NCBI RefSeq assembly: GCF_001297125.1
Contig: NZ_LHPC01000031.1
Coordinates: 1-64,000 of the forward strand
DNA: 64,000 bases
Reading direction: 5' to 3'
DNA from: Pseudomonas sp. RIT-PI-q
GTDB lineage: Bacteria; Pseudomonadota; Gammaproteobacteria; Pseudomonadales; Pseudomonadaceae
Under the pieces are notes generated by a model that saw only the letters and a list, made by a program, of their open reading frames with translations, was not told the DNA's origin and did not search any database. How positions within the stretch are numbered: the stretch's first letter is position 1; each line of letters starts with the position of its first letter. Below, in pieces: positions 34,387 to 42,531 of this stretch. A program made the position numbers and the translations under genes.

Positions 34387-36949
34387 GCTTCAGGCGCAAG
34401 TCGCCAGCCTGCGCCACGACAACCAGAAATTGCAGCGCATCAATAGCGCGCTGATCGAGCGGATCGAGTCCGGCATCACCCGTGGCAACGACCCGTACGC
34501 GGCGTTCCAGCATTCGGTGGTGCTGGCTGAACAGGTGCGCGAACGCACCGACGCCTTGAACCAGGCCATGGCCGAACTCAAGTCGGGCAACCACTTGCTC
34601 AGCGAAGCGCGGCTGCGCGCGGAAACTGCCCATCAACATTTGATCGATGCCATCGAGAGCATTTCCGACGCCTTTGTACTGTTCGATGCCGACCAGCGAA
34701 TCGTCTTGTTCAACAGCCGCTTCAAGGCGTTCTGGGGCAACAGCCGGGTGCGGATCAACGCCGGCATGCGCCTGGCCGAGGTCAAGCGGTTGATGTCTTC
34801 CACCGGGCTGTTCACCGAAGAACCCCGTGGGCATGCCGACGAAAACCTGCTCTATCGATTGCAGAACGGACGCTGGCTGCAAGTCAGCGAACGGCCGACC
34901 CAGGAAGGCGGGCGGGTGATCCTGTTCACCGACATCACCGACGTCAAACTCAGCGAAACCGTGCGCCGTGAACAAGCCGTGGCGCAGAAATCGCATTTAT
35001 TGCAGCGGGCGGTCGACAACCTGTCCCAAGGCGTGGCGATGGTCAACGCCGAGGGCATTCTGGAGCTGTGGAACCGGCGCTTCCTCGAACTCAGCGGGCT
35101 CGCGCCGGTGGCCGCGCATCGGCCGTTCGCCGAAGTGATCGCCGACAGCGAATTGAACCTGCTGACCCCGGCCAGCCGCGATCCTAACGGGCGCCACGTG
35201 CAGGAATGCGAACAGCGCCTGTACGATGGCCGGGTGCTGGAAATCCGCACCCATCCGCTGCCCACCGGTGGCTTCGTCAACACCTTCACCGACATCACCG
35301 AACGTTATCAGCACGCCGAAGCCCTCAGCGAAAGCGAGCGCTGGATTCGCCTGATCACCGACCATGTGCCAGCGTTGATCGCCTACCTCAACGCCGATCT
35401 GGTCTACGAGTTCACCAACAAAGTCTACGAAGAATGGTACTGCTGGCCGCGCGGCGTGATGCTCGGGCAGAGCCTGCGCGAAGTGCACAGCGAACAGCAT
35501 TACCAACGCCTGGAAGCCTACGTGGCGCGGGCCCTGGCCGGTGAGAGCGTGACGTTCGAGTTCGCCGAAACCAACATCAATAATCAGGAGCGCTACATGC
35601 TGCGCTCTTACGTGCCCAATCGCCTGGCCACCGGGGAAGTGGTGGGGATTTTCGTGTTGATCCGCGACATCACCGAACGCCGCCGCACCGCCGAGGCGCT
35701 GCACCAGGCCTATCAGAACCTTGAGCTGCGGGTGCGTGAACGCACGGCGGAGCTGACCACGCTCAATGACCAGTTGCTGCGCGAGATCGATGAACGTCGA
35801 CGGGTGGAATCGCGCTTGCGCGAAGCCAAACTCGAAGCCGAACAGGCCAACCTGTCGAAGACCAAATTTCTTGCGGCTGTCAGCCACGACCTGCTGCAAC
35901 CGCTGAATGCTGCGCGGCTGTTTACCAGCGCGCTGATGGAGCGCCGCGAGCCGGTGGCCAACGCGATTCTGGTGCGCAATGTCAGCAATTCCCTGGAAGA
36001 CGTGGAAAACCTGCTGGGCACCTTGGTGGACATTTCCAAACTGGATGCCGGGGTGATCAAGGCTGACATTGCGCCATTCGCCCTCAGCGAGTTGCTGGAA
36101 AACCTCGCCGCCGAATACACCCAAGTGGCCCGCAGCGAAGGCCTGCAACTGCATTTCATCCCGTGCTCGGCGCTGGTGCGCAGCGACATCCAGTTGCTCG
36201 CGCGGATTCTGCGCAATCTGTTGAGCAACGCCATTCGCTACACCTACAGCGGTCGGGTGGTGCTCGGGTGCCGGCGTCATCATCAGCGGTTGTCGATTGA
36301 GGTGTGGGACAGTGGCATGGGCATTGCGGAAGACCGGCTGGAGGAGATTTTCCAGGAGTTCAAGCGCGGTGATGTGCAGCGTCCGGATCAGGATCGCGGG
36401 TTGGGTCTGGGGTTGGCGATTGTGGAGAAGATTGCCGGGATTCTCGGGCACCGGATTCATGTGCGTTCGTGGCCGGGCAGGGGCTCGATGTTCTCGATTG
36501 AGGTGCCTTTGAGCGCGACCGCACCGAAGGCGCTGCCGAGTCTGGTCATGAGTGAGCCGATGCTTGAACGTCTGCGCGGCGCGCGGGTGTGGGTGCTGGA
36601 CAACGACGCGGCGATTTGCGCCGGCATGCGCACCTTGCTGGAAGGGTGGGGGTGTTTGGTGGTGACGGCGTTGTCGGAGTCGGACCTGGCTCGGCAAGTG
36701 GACAACTACCATGAAGAGGCCGACCTGCTGATCGCCGACTATCACCTGGATGACGATCAGAACGGCGTGGATGCCGTGGCCCGGATCAATGCCCGGCGAG
36801 GCTCAGCGATCCCGGCGATGATGATTACTGCCAATTACAGCAATGAGCTGAAACTGCAGATTCGCGAGCTGGGGCACACGTTGATGCATAAGCCGGTGCG
36901 GCCGATGAAGCTCAAGACGGCGATGAGTCATTTGCTCGGTCGTCCTTGA
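34316..36949 (+). CDS. nahK: Multi-PAS hybrid histidine kinase (NahK/ErcS'-like)
   Basis: An 877-residue kinase with no membrane segment. An N-terminal coiled coil is followed by three PAS domains (around residues 100-220, 225-330 and 335-455), a second coil, and the HisKA domain with the phospho-accepting His in AAVSHDLLQPLNAARLF. The ATPase domain has DSGMGIAEDRLEEIFQEF and GLGLGLAIVEKIA, and a C-terminal receiver has Asp in LLIADYHLDDD. It matches P. aeruginosa PA1976, beside nosP and the quinoprotein genes. The first codon is uncertain: 34316 has GGAGA upstream but lies inside nosP, and a later start is possible. Confidence 0.88.
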   Translation: MACTSTRPSPGSPLPETGPPDIAELQAQVASLRHDNQKLQRINSALIERIESGITRGNDPYAAFQHSVVLAEQVRERTDALNQAMAELKSGNHLLSEARLRAETAHQHLIDAIESISDAFVLFDADQRIVLFNSRFKAFWGNSRVRINAGMRLAEVKRLMSSTGLFTEEPRGHADENLLYRLQNGRWLQVSERPTQEGGRVILFTDITDVKLSETVRREQAVAQKSHLLQRAVDNLSQGVAMVNAEGILELWNRRFLELSGLAPVAAHRPFAEVIADSELNLLTPASRDPNGRHVQECEQRLYDGRVLEIRTHPLPTGGFVNTFTDITERYQHAEALSESERWIRLITDHVPALIAYLNADLVYEFTNKVYEEWYCWPRGVMLGQSLREVHSEQHYQRLEAYVARALAGESVTFEFAETNINNQERYMLRSYVPNRLATGEVVGIFVLIRDITERRRTAEALHQAYQNLELRVRERTAELTTLNDQLLREIDERRRVESRLREAKLEAEQANLSKTKFLAAVSHDLLQPLNAARLFTSALMERREPVANAILVRNVSNSLEDVENLLGTLVDISKLDAGVIKADIAPFALSELLENLAAEYTQVARSEGLQLHFIPCSALVRSDIQLLARILRNLLSNAIRYTYSGRVVLGCRRHHQRLSIEVWDSGMGIAEDRLEEIFQEFKRGDVQRPDQDRGLGLGLAIVEKIAGILGHRIHVRSWPGRGSMFSIEVPLSATAPKALPSLVMSEPMLERLRGARVWVLDNDAAICAGMRTLLEGWGCLVVTALSESDLARQVDNYHEEADLLIADYHLDDDQNGVDAVARINARRGSAIPAMMITANYSNELKLQIRELGHTLMHKPVRPMKLKTAMSHLLGRP

Positions 36950-36973
36950 ATTTTCTGGAGTATCTACTGTCGC

Positions 36974-37038
36974 CATCGCGGGCAAGCCCGCTCCCACAGG
37001 ATCTCCACAATCCTGTGGGAGCGGGCTTGCCCGCGATG
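36974..37038. repeat. REP pair between convergent nahK and agmR
   Basis: Two GCGGGCAAGCCCGCTCCCAC elements in inverted orientation, separated by about 15 bases; the hairpin may end both convergent transcripts. Confidence 0.88.
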
Positions 37039-37052
37039 GGCGCGACACGGTC

Positions 37053-37718
37053 TCAACGTCGTAGATAGGAACCGAAATCAATATCCCCGGCGCTCAAAAT
37101 CGCCTGCACCCGGTTGTGCACATTGAGTTTGCGCAGGATCGCCGAGACATGCGCCTTGACCGTGGTTTCGGCGATTTCCAGGGTGTAGGCGATCTGCTTG
37201 TTCGACTCACCCTTGGTCATGCGCTCAAGCACCAGCAACTGCTTGCGGGTCAGGGCCTGGAGCAGTTCCGCAGGGAAGCTCGGGTTGTCGTTCATGCGCC
37301 GGTGAGTGCCGGGTTTTTGCGTGCGGATGATGTCCGGCGGCAAGTAGACATTGCCATTGAGAATTTGCTGGATGGCTTCGGTCATCTGCACCCGTGGCGA
37401 GGATTTGGTGATGAACCCCACCGCGCCGTAGGTAATGGCTTGCAGCACGATCTGTTTGTCCTGCTCGGCCGAGACGATCACCACCGGAATGGTCGGCGCT
37501 TCGTTGCGCAGGTTGATCAGGCCATTGAGGCCGTGCATGCCGGGCATGTTCAGGTCGAGCAGGATCAGGTCCAGGTCGTCGTGATCCTGAGTCAGCGCCA
37601 GGGCGCTGTCGAGGTCGGCGGTTTCCATCACTTCGCTGCCGGGGAAACCGTCGCTGATGACGTTATGGATGGCTTCGCGAAACAGCGGGTGATCGTCGGC
37701 AATCAGAATTTTGTACAT
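37053..37718 (-). CDS. agmR: LuxR-family response regulator of quinoprotein ethanol oxidation (AgmR/ErbR/PedR1)
   Basis: A 221-residue response regulator. The receiver has the phospho-accepting Asp55 in LILLDLNMPG and Lys in GFITKSS; the C-terminal LuxR helix-turn-helix reads LTRKQLLVLERMTKGESNKQ and TTVKAHVSAILRKLNV. It is the counterpart of P. aeruginosa ErbR (PA1978), which with kinases such as ErcS/ErcS' turns on the exa and pqq genes. A GAGGTGAAAGG ribosome site precedes the start. It lies 56 bp downstream of the CXXCW gene on the same strand. Confidence 0.88.
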   Translation of the reverse strand: MYKILIADDHPLFREAIHNVISDGFPGSEVMETADLDSALALTQDHDDLDLILLDLNMPGMHGLNGLINLRNEAPTIPVVIVSAEQDKQIVLQAITYGAVGFITKSSPRVQMTEAIQQILNGNVYLPPDIIRTQKPGTHRRMNDNPSFPAELLQALTRKQLLVLERMTKGESNKQIAYTLEIAETTVKAHVSAILRKLNVHNRVQAILSAGDIDFGSYLRR

Positions 37719-37774
37719 AGCCTTTCACCTCATTATTTTGATTATGGTGTGGCAACAACTCGCACGCGTAAAGC

Positions 37775-38332
37775 TCAGGGGAAGGGCTCGGGCTGGGCCG
37801 GCACCACGGGCAGGTTCGCCGCTTGCCAGGCGTCCAGGCCATCGCGATACCAATACAGGGTTTTATAGCCCATGGCGGCGGCGCGTCTTGCCGCGTTCCA
37901 GCTCAACCAGCAATCGGCGCGGCAGTAGAAGACCAGCGGTTGCGCGCGATCGCCAGCGGTCAATGCATTCAGCTTACGCGCAAAATAGTCGCGCCAGTCG
38001 GGCGTCAGGTCACCGTCGCCGGTATTGGCCAGCCAATGGCTGCCGGGCAGGTTCTCGTGGGGCTGGTCTTCGATGAAACGGCCTTGCAGCCATTGGCGGC
38101 GGTAGACATCGATCAGCACCGGATGCGGTGTTTGGCTCAGCAGGGTTTGCAGGGCGGCGGTGTCGACGATGGCCGCACCGTCCAGTTGATTCGGCGTTGG
38201 GCTGCGGTACAGGCCGATGCGATAGCCGTCGGGGGAGAACAGCGGGGTTTCGGCGTGTGCGACGCCCAGCAACAGGCTCAGCGACAGCACAGCGAGAGAA
38301 GGGCGCAGCAGACGGCGTCGGGCACGCGGCAT
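37775..38332 (-). CDS. PQQ-catabolism-associated CXXCW-motif rhodanese-like periplasmic protein
   Basis: A 185-residue protein with an Arg-rich signal peptide (LAVLSLSLLLGVAHA) and a rhodanese-like fold: VLIDVYRRQWLQGRF and FYCRADCWLSWNAARRAAAM. The CRADCW loop sits where a rhodanese active site would be and names the family found beside quinoprotein dehydrogenases. Role unproven; periplasmic redox or maturation help for the dehydrogenases is plausible. ATG at 38332 with AAGGA upstream is preferred to an upstream TTG. A ped-type site lies 82 bp upstream. Confidence 0.84.
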   Translation of the reverse strand: MPRARRRLLRPSLAVLSLSLLLGVAHAETPLFSPDGYRIGLYRSPTPNQLDGAAIVDTAALQTLLSQTPHPVLIDVYRRQWLQGRFIEDQPHENLPGSHWLANTGDGDLTPDWRDYFARKLNALTAGDRAQPLVFYCRADCWLSWNAARRAAAMGYKTLYWYRDGLDAWQAANLPVVPAQPEPFP

Positions 38333-38413
38333 GGGGTTCAATCCTTATAGTTATGAACCCATTACATGCCAGTCGCGGTGCGATTGGAATGCGACGATAG
38401 ACAGGTAAACCGG

Positions 38414-38427
38414 TACTAAAGTAGTAA
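38414..38427. promoter_or_regulatory. Candidate ped regulator site 1
   Basis: TACTAAAGTAGTAA, a dyad with arms TACTA/TAGTA and a 3-bp centre, 82 bp upstream of the CXXCW gene. It is the most symmetric of four related sites (others at 42329, 47485 and 50810). Confidence 0.6.
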
Positions 38428-38449
38428 TTTCACCGTATTCAATGGAGAT

Positions 38450-38545
38450 CCCTGTGGGAGCGGGCTTGCCCGCGATGAGGCCGGAACATTCAATATTGAT
38501 GTCGACTGAACTGACGCTATCGCGGGCAAGCCCGCTCCCACAGGG
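38450..38545. repeat. REPIN (GTGGGAGCGGGCTTGCCCGC type)
   Basis: Inverted REP pair with an AACATTCAATATTGATGT spacer, just after the pedC stop codon. Confidence 0.9.
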
Positions 38546-38555
38546 GGCATGGTGA

Positions 38556-39347
38556 TCAGGTGGATTTGCGCAGGGCGGCATGTTGCGGGTTGAAGGTGAG
38601 CACGGCGAGCAGGGTGAACAGCAGCGTCAAAGCCACGCAGACCCCGAGCGCCAACAGGTTGAAGCGCTCATACAAGGCAAACCGCACCAGCTCCACCGCA
38701 TGGGTAAACGGATTCACCGCGCATAACCCGTACAACCACTCACTGGACTCACGCATTTTCCACAGTGGGTACAACGCCGACGACAGGAAAAACAGCGGGA
38801 AGATCACGAAATTCATCACCCCGGCAAAGTTCTCCAACTGGCGGATCGCGTTGGACAGCAGCAGGCCCAGGGCGCTGAGCATCAACGCCACCAGCAGCAA
38901 CGCCGGCAAGGCAATCAACAAACCCATGGCCGGCGGTTGCACGCCGTACAGCCAGGCAATCGCCAGAAAGGCATACACCTGCAACAGCGAAATCAGCGAG
39001 GTGGCCAACAACTTGCTGCACAGCAGAAACGTCCGGGGCAAAGGGCTGGTCAGCAGCACGCGCATGCTGCCCATCTCGCGGTCGTAGACCATCGACAGCG
39101 AACCTTGCATGCCGTTGAACAGCAGAATCATGCAGGCAAGGCCCGGGATGATGTAGACCTCGTAGGGAATGTAGGTGTCGTAAGGCTCGATGATCGCAAT
39201 CCCGAGGGCCGCGCGAAAACCGGCAGCGAACACCAGCAGCCACAGCAGCGGCCGCACCAGCGCACTGAGAAACCGCGTGCGCTGCAGCACAAAGCGCAGC
39301 CATTCGCGCAGGACGATGCCGCTGAAACATTGCCAATAAGCGTTCAT
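38556..39347 (-). CDS. pedC: ABC-2 type permease of the quinoprotein-associated ABC system
   Basis: A 263-residue inner-membrane permease with about six hydrophobic segments and the ABC-2 core (MQGSLSMVYDREMGSMRVLL, FPLFFLSSALYPLWKMRES, VNPFTHAVELVRFALYERF). It belongs with the ATPase that overlaps it by 4 bp. In P. putida KT2440 the matching PedA1A2BC system is needed for lanthanide-dependent growth on alcohols, so metal-related transport is the leading idea; ABC-2 architecture would also fit export. Confidence 0.85.
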   Translation of the reverse strand: MNAYWQCFSGIVLREWLRFVLQRTRFLSALVRPLLWLLVFAAGFRAALGIAIIEPYDTYIPYEVYIIPGLACMILLFNGMQGSLSMVYDREMGSMRVLLTSPLPRTFLLCSKLLATSLISLLQVYAFLAIAWLYGVQPPAMGLLIALPALLLVALMLSALGLLLSNAIRQLENFAGVMNFVIFPLFFLSSALYPLWKMRESSEWLYGLCAVNPFTHAVELVRFALYERFNLLALGVCVALTLLFTLLAVLTFNPQHAALRKST

Positions 39348-40075
39348 CGGGCGGCTCCAGAGGTGGTCAGGCGAGCGAAGGCCGAGCCGAGATCGCCACC
39401 GTGTTCCAGGCTCAGCGCATCGGCCTGTCCGCTGGCGACCAAGCGGCCCTGATGGAGAATCAGCAAGTCATCGCTGGGCTGCACTTCATCGAGCAAATGC
39501 GTGGTCCAGAGCACACTGATGTTTTGCTCGCGGCACAGGCTGCGAATGTGTTGGTTGAGCGCCAACCGACTGGCCGGGTCGAGGCCGACACTGGCTTCGT
39601 CGAGCAGCAACAGGCGGGGTTCATGCAGCAAGGCGCGGGCGATTTCCACCCGGCGACGATGACCGCCATTGAGTTCGCGCACCCGCTCGCGACGGCGTTC
39701 AGTCAGCGCTTGGCGGGCCAGTTCAGCCTCGACTCGCAGGCCAGTCTGGCGCCGCGACATGCCATGCAGCGCGGCGTGATAACGCAGGTTCTGCTCGACG
39801 CTGAGGTCCAGGTCCAGAGTGCTCTGCTGACACACTACGCCCAATTGCCTGAGCGCCGGCCGCGCCGCGTTGCGCGGCGACCAACCGCCAACCCGGATGT
39901 CACCGCGCTGCAAATCATACAGCCGGGTGAGCAGGGCGATCAGCGTCGATTTACCCGCGCCGTTCGGCCCCAACAGCGCCGCGAAGCGCCCCGGCGCCAG
40001 GCTGAAATTCCCCTGACGCAAGGCCTCGCGCGCGCCATAGGCGAAGCTCAGGTCGCTGACTTCCAGTGCGTTCAT
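39344..40075 (-). CDS. pedB: ABC transporter ATPase of the quinoprotein-associated system
   Basis: A 243-residue ATPase. Walker A is LLGPNGAGKSTLIALL; the signature position reads ELNGGHRRRVEIARALL, a variant of LSGGQ with N and H substitutions; Walker B is RLLLLDEASVGLD, then the switch His in LWTTHLLDE. The start at 40075 overlaps the upstream beta-propeller stop, and its end overlaps pedC, giving a tightly coupled operon pedA1-pedA2-pedB-pedC. Confidence 0.87.
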   Translation of the reverse strand: MNALEVSDLSFAYGAREALRQGNFSLAPGRFAALLGPNGAGKSTLIALLTRLYDLQRGDIRVGGWSPRNAARPALRQLGVVCQQSTLDLDLSVEQNLRYHAALHGMSRRQTGLRVEAELARQALTERRRERVRELNGGHRRRVEIARALLHEPRLLLLDEASVGLDPASRLALNQHIRSLCREQNISVLWTTHLLDEVQPSDDLLILHQGRLVASGQADALSLEHGGDLGSAFARLTTSGAAR

Positions 40076-41031
40076 GGCGTCACCACCACGCCCCACGGAT
40101 AACGCCCGACCTTGATCGATTTGGTCACCTTGAGGCTGTCGACATCAATCACTGACACATCGCCGCTGTCCCCATTGGTCGCGAGCAATTGCTTTTGATC
40201 CGGGGTGAATGACATCTGCCTCACGCGTCGACCGACCAGCAGGTAATCGAGAATTTCGAAGGTCTTGGCATCGATCACCGCCACATGATTGGCGGGGCCG
40301 AGCGCGACGAAACCGTACTTGCCGTCGGCGCTGAGCTTGATGCCCACCGGCTGGACTTTGTCCGGGTGCACACCCTTGATCTGGAAGGTCAGGGTCTTGA
40401 GGATCTTGCGTGTCGCCACGTCAAGAATGGTCACCGTGCCGCCGATCTCCGCCGAGGCCCAGAGCTTCGAACCGTCGGGAGTGAACTCGACGAAACGCGG
40501 GCGCTGATCCACCAGGGTGCTGTCGGCCAGGGTCTGGGTGCTGGTGTCGATCCAGTGCAGCATGTTGGTGGTTTCGCTGGTGTTCACCGCCCATTTGCCG
40601 TCGGGGCTGACGGCCATGCCTTCGGGCTCGACGCCGACGTTGATCTGGCTCAGCACCTTGGAGGTTTCGGTGTCGATCACCGTCACCAGCGCATCGTCCT
40701 CGTTGGACACGTACAGCCAACGGTTGTTGGGGTGCAGGGCGAATTGCTCGGGGTCCTTGCCGGACGGCAGTTCCTTGATGATCTTGCGCGTGGCCACGTC
40801 CATCACCTGCACCCGGTCCGAGTCACTGGCGCAGATGTACAGCAGCTTGTTGTCATGGGACAGCAGCAGGCCGCGCGGGCGCTGGCCGACGGGCAGGGTG
40901 TCGGTGACTTGCAGGGTTTGCAGGTCGATCAGGCTCAGGCTGTTGTCCTTTTCGTTGGAGACCCAGGCGGTGCTGGCCGCGGCATGCCCGGCGGCGAGCA
41001 AGAGGGCGCAAGAGAGCAGGGTGCGGCGCAT
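40072..41031 (-). CDS. pedA2: Periplasmic YVTN-type beta-propeller protein of the quinoprotein locus
   Basis: A 319-residue exported protein (signal peptide to about residue 19, ending HAAAS). It is made of repeated beta-propeller blades of the YVTN type (KLLYICASDSDRVQVMDVAT, RWLYVSNEDDALVTVIDTET, KYGFVALGPANHVAVIDAKT), about seven blades. Family members occur only with PQQ alcohol dehydrogenase ABC systems. Its task may be substrate or partner binding for the ABC transporter. Confidence 0.82.
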   Translation of the reverse strand: MRRTLLSCALLLAAGHAAASTAWVSNEKDNSLSLIDLQTLQVTDTLPVGQRPRGLLLSHDNKLLYICASDSDRVQVMDVATRKIIKELPSGKDPEQFALHPNNRWLYVSNEDDALVTVIDTETSKVLSQINVGVEPEGMAVSPDGKWAVNTSETTNMLHWIDTSTQTLADSTLVDQRPRFVEFTPDGSKLWASAEIGGTVTILDVATRKILKTLTFQIKGVHPDKVQPVGIKLSADGKYGFVALGPANHVAVIDAKTFEILDYLLVGRRVRQMSFTPDQKQLLATNGDSGDVSVIDVDSLKVTKSIKVGRYPWGVVVTP

Positions 41032-41064
41032 GGCGGATTCCTTGTTGTTGTTATGGATCAGGGA

Positions 41065-42249
41065 CTAGGGAAAGCGGCAACTGACCTCGGGCTTGTCGTA
41101 ACCCAGGCTGTCCATCTCGTTGAAGGGGTGCAGGAAACCGTCCTGGGGCGAGGTGCTGACCAGCGCGCGGGGCTGGACGATGGGAATCGGTTGGCGCAGC
41201 TGGCCGTTCCACGGCCGATAACTGAGCTTGCGACCCTTGAAGCCATCCAGCGGCAATTGATCGCTGATCTCAAGCGTACGGATCGCCATCGGATCGACCT
41301 GGCGCAGCTTGCTCACCGCGCTGGCGATGCTGCGCACGGCGATCCATGCGGCGAAATCGCGATCGTTCATCCAGCGTCCGGCCATGGCTTCGAAGCGTTT
41401 TTGCAATTGCGCGGCGCCGTAGGTTTCCACGGTTTTGTGCCAGCCCACCGGGGTCAGGCCCTGAGTGCCGGCAACCGGCCGTGGATACCAGGTCTGGTAG
41501 GGCACGTATTCACCGAAATCGCCGCGCTCATCGGCCACCAGCACCACGTCGTACTCGGCGGTCTGGGTGAACAGCGGCATGTCGGCCTGGGCGCTGCGGC
41601 GCTGATCGTTGTCGAAGCTCCAGGCTTTTTCCGCCACCAGTTTCAGCCCGAAGCGTTTGGCGGCGCGGCGCAGGGCGGCGGCATAGGCTTGATCGTCAGG
41701 CGTCGGGCCGACGATCAGCAGCGCCCGTTGCCATTTGCGCACCACCAGAAATTGCGCCAGCGCATCGGCGAGCATCGCCCGGCTCGGCAGACTGTGCAGC
41801 ACGTTCGGCAGGCAATCGGTGGTGCGCAGGCTGTCATCGGGGCTGCCGGCGTTGAACAGCAAACTGTCGGGCAACGCGGCACTGAGCTGACGCAGGCTGG
41901 CGGCCGGTGCGTTCACCACAAACAGGCGCAGACCCTGTTCATGCTGGGCCTTGGCCGCATCGAGCAGCGCATCCGGGGTGTCGACGTTGGCGCCGACCAG
42001 GCTGTAACTCTGATTGAGAAAGCGCCCGGGGCTGTTGCTGTCAGTGACCGCCAGTTCGGCGCCACGCAACCCGGCATCCACCGGCTCGGGAATGATGTTC
42101 GACAGCAATGGGCCTGGATCGGGGCGATAACCCAGGTAGCCGATCTGCACCTGCAACGGCGCGTCGGCGGCCTGGCTCTGGGGCGCCAGCCCGGCGGCGC
42201 CGGCAATCGCCAGCAGGTAGATCAGGGCGTATGGGGCAAGCTGGCGCAT
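41065..42249 (-). CDS. pedA1: Periplasmic substrate-binding-like protein of the quinoprotein-associated ABC system
   Basis: A 394-residue secreted protein (signal peptide ending near SQAADA). The mature part resembles the branched-chain amino acid/amide binding family, type I fold (VQIGYLGYRPDPGPLLSNII, RALLIVGPTPDDQAYAAALR, VVLVADERGDFGEYVPYQTW). It is the first gene of the four-gene ABC operon. The ATG at 42249 fits the signal peptide. The ligand is unknown; the ABC system as a whole is linked to rare-earth use in P. putida. Confidence 0.83.
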   Translation of the reverse strand: MRQLAPYALIYLLAIAGAAGLAPQSQAADAPLQVQIGYLGYRPDPGPLLSNIIPEPVDAGLRGAELAVTDSNSPGRFLNQSYSLVGANVDTPDALLDAAKAQHEQGLRLFVVNAPAASLRQLSAALPDSLLFNAGSPDDSLRTTDCLPNVLHSLPSRAMLADALAQFLVVRKWQRALLIVGPTPDDQAYAAALRRAAKRFGLKLVAEKAWSFDNDQRRSAQADMPLFTQTAEYDVVLVADERGDFGEYVPYQTWYPRPVAGTQGLTPVGWHKTVETYGAAQLQKRFEAMAGRWMNDRDFAAWIAVRSIASAVSKLRQVDPMAIRTLEISDQLPLDGFKGRKLSYRPWNGQLRQPIPIVQPRALVSTSPQDGFLHPFNEMDSLGYDKPEVSCRFP

Positions 42250-42328
42250 AAGGCACTCCATGACAGGTAGCGCCAGCATAGGAACCCTGGGACCGGGATG
42301 AAATATGCAGAAAGTACCAGTGAGCCAG

Positions 42329-42342
42329 TACCAAGGTAGTAA
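42329..42342. promoter_or_regulatory. Candidate ped regulator site 2
   Basis: TACCAAGGTAGTAA in the divergent interval, 80 bp upstream of pedA1 and 65 bp upstream of the 40-residue ORF that leads pedS2-pedR2. Confidence 0.6.
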
Positions 42343-42406
42343 CTCATCTCCGGCGGCGCGGTTTTAGCATGGGTTTCAACGGCCATTACTGTGGAGGAGA
42401 TCGACC

Positions 42407-42529
42407 ATGCGTATTCTCAAAGCGCTGCTCCTGCCGTTGTTGCTGATCCTGACCCTGATCGGCATCGATAAATTTCACGGCCCGCGCCCGGCTCTGGTAC
42501 AGCTCGCGCCCATGACACCGGGGCGCTAG
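42407..42529 (+). CDS. 40-residue hydrophobic peptide leading the pedS2-pedR2 operon
   Basis: A short gene with a strong GGAGGA ribosome site 7 bases before ATG. The product MRILKALLLPLLLILTLIGI is one membrane helix, followed by about 20 polar residues with three Pro (DKFHGPRPALVQL). The stop is only 2 bp before the kinase start, so it is likely co-translated. It could be a small membrane partner of the kinase, a leader peptide, or a component of the alcohol oxidation chain. I do not recognise a family. Confidence 0.65.
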   Translation: MRILKALLLPLLLILTLIGIDKFHGPRPALVQLAPMTPGR

Positions 42530-42531
42530 GC

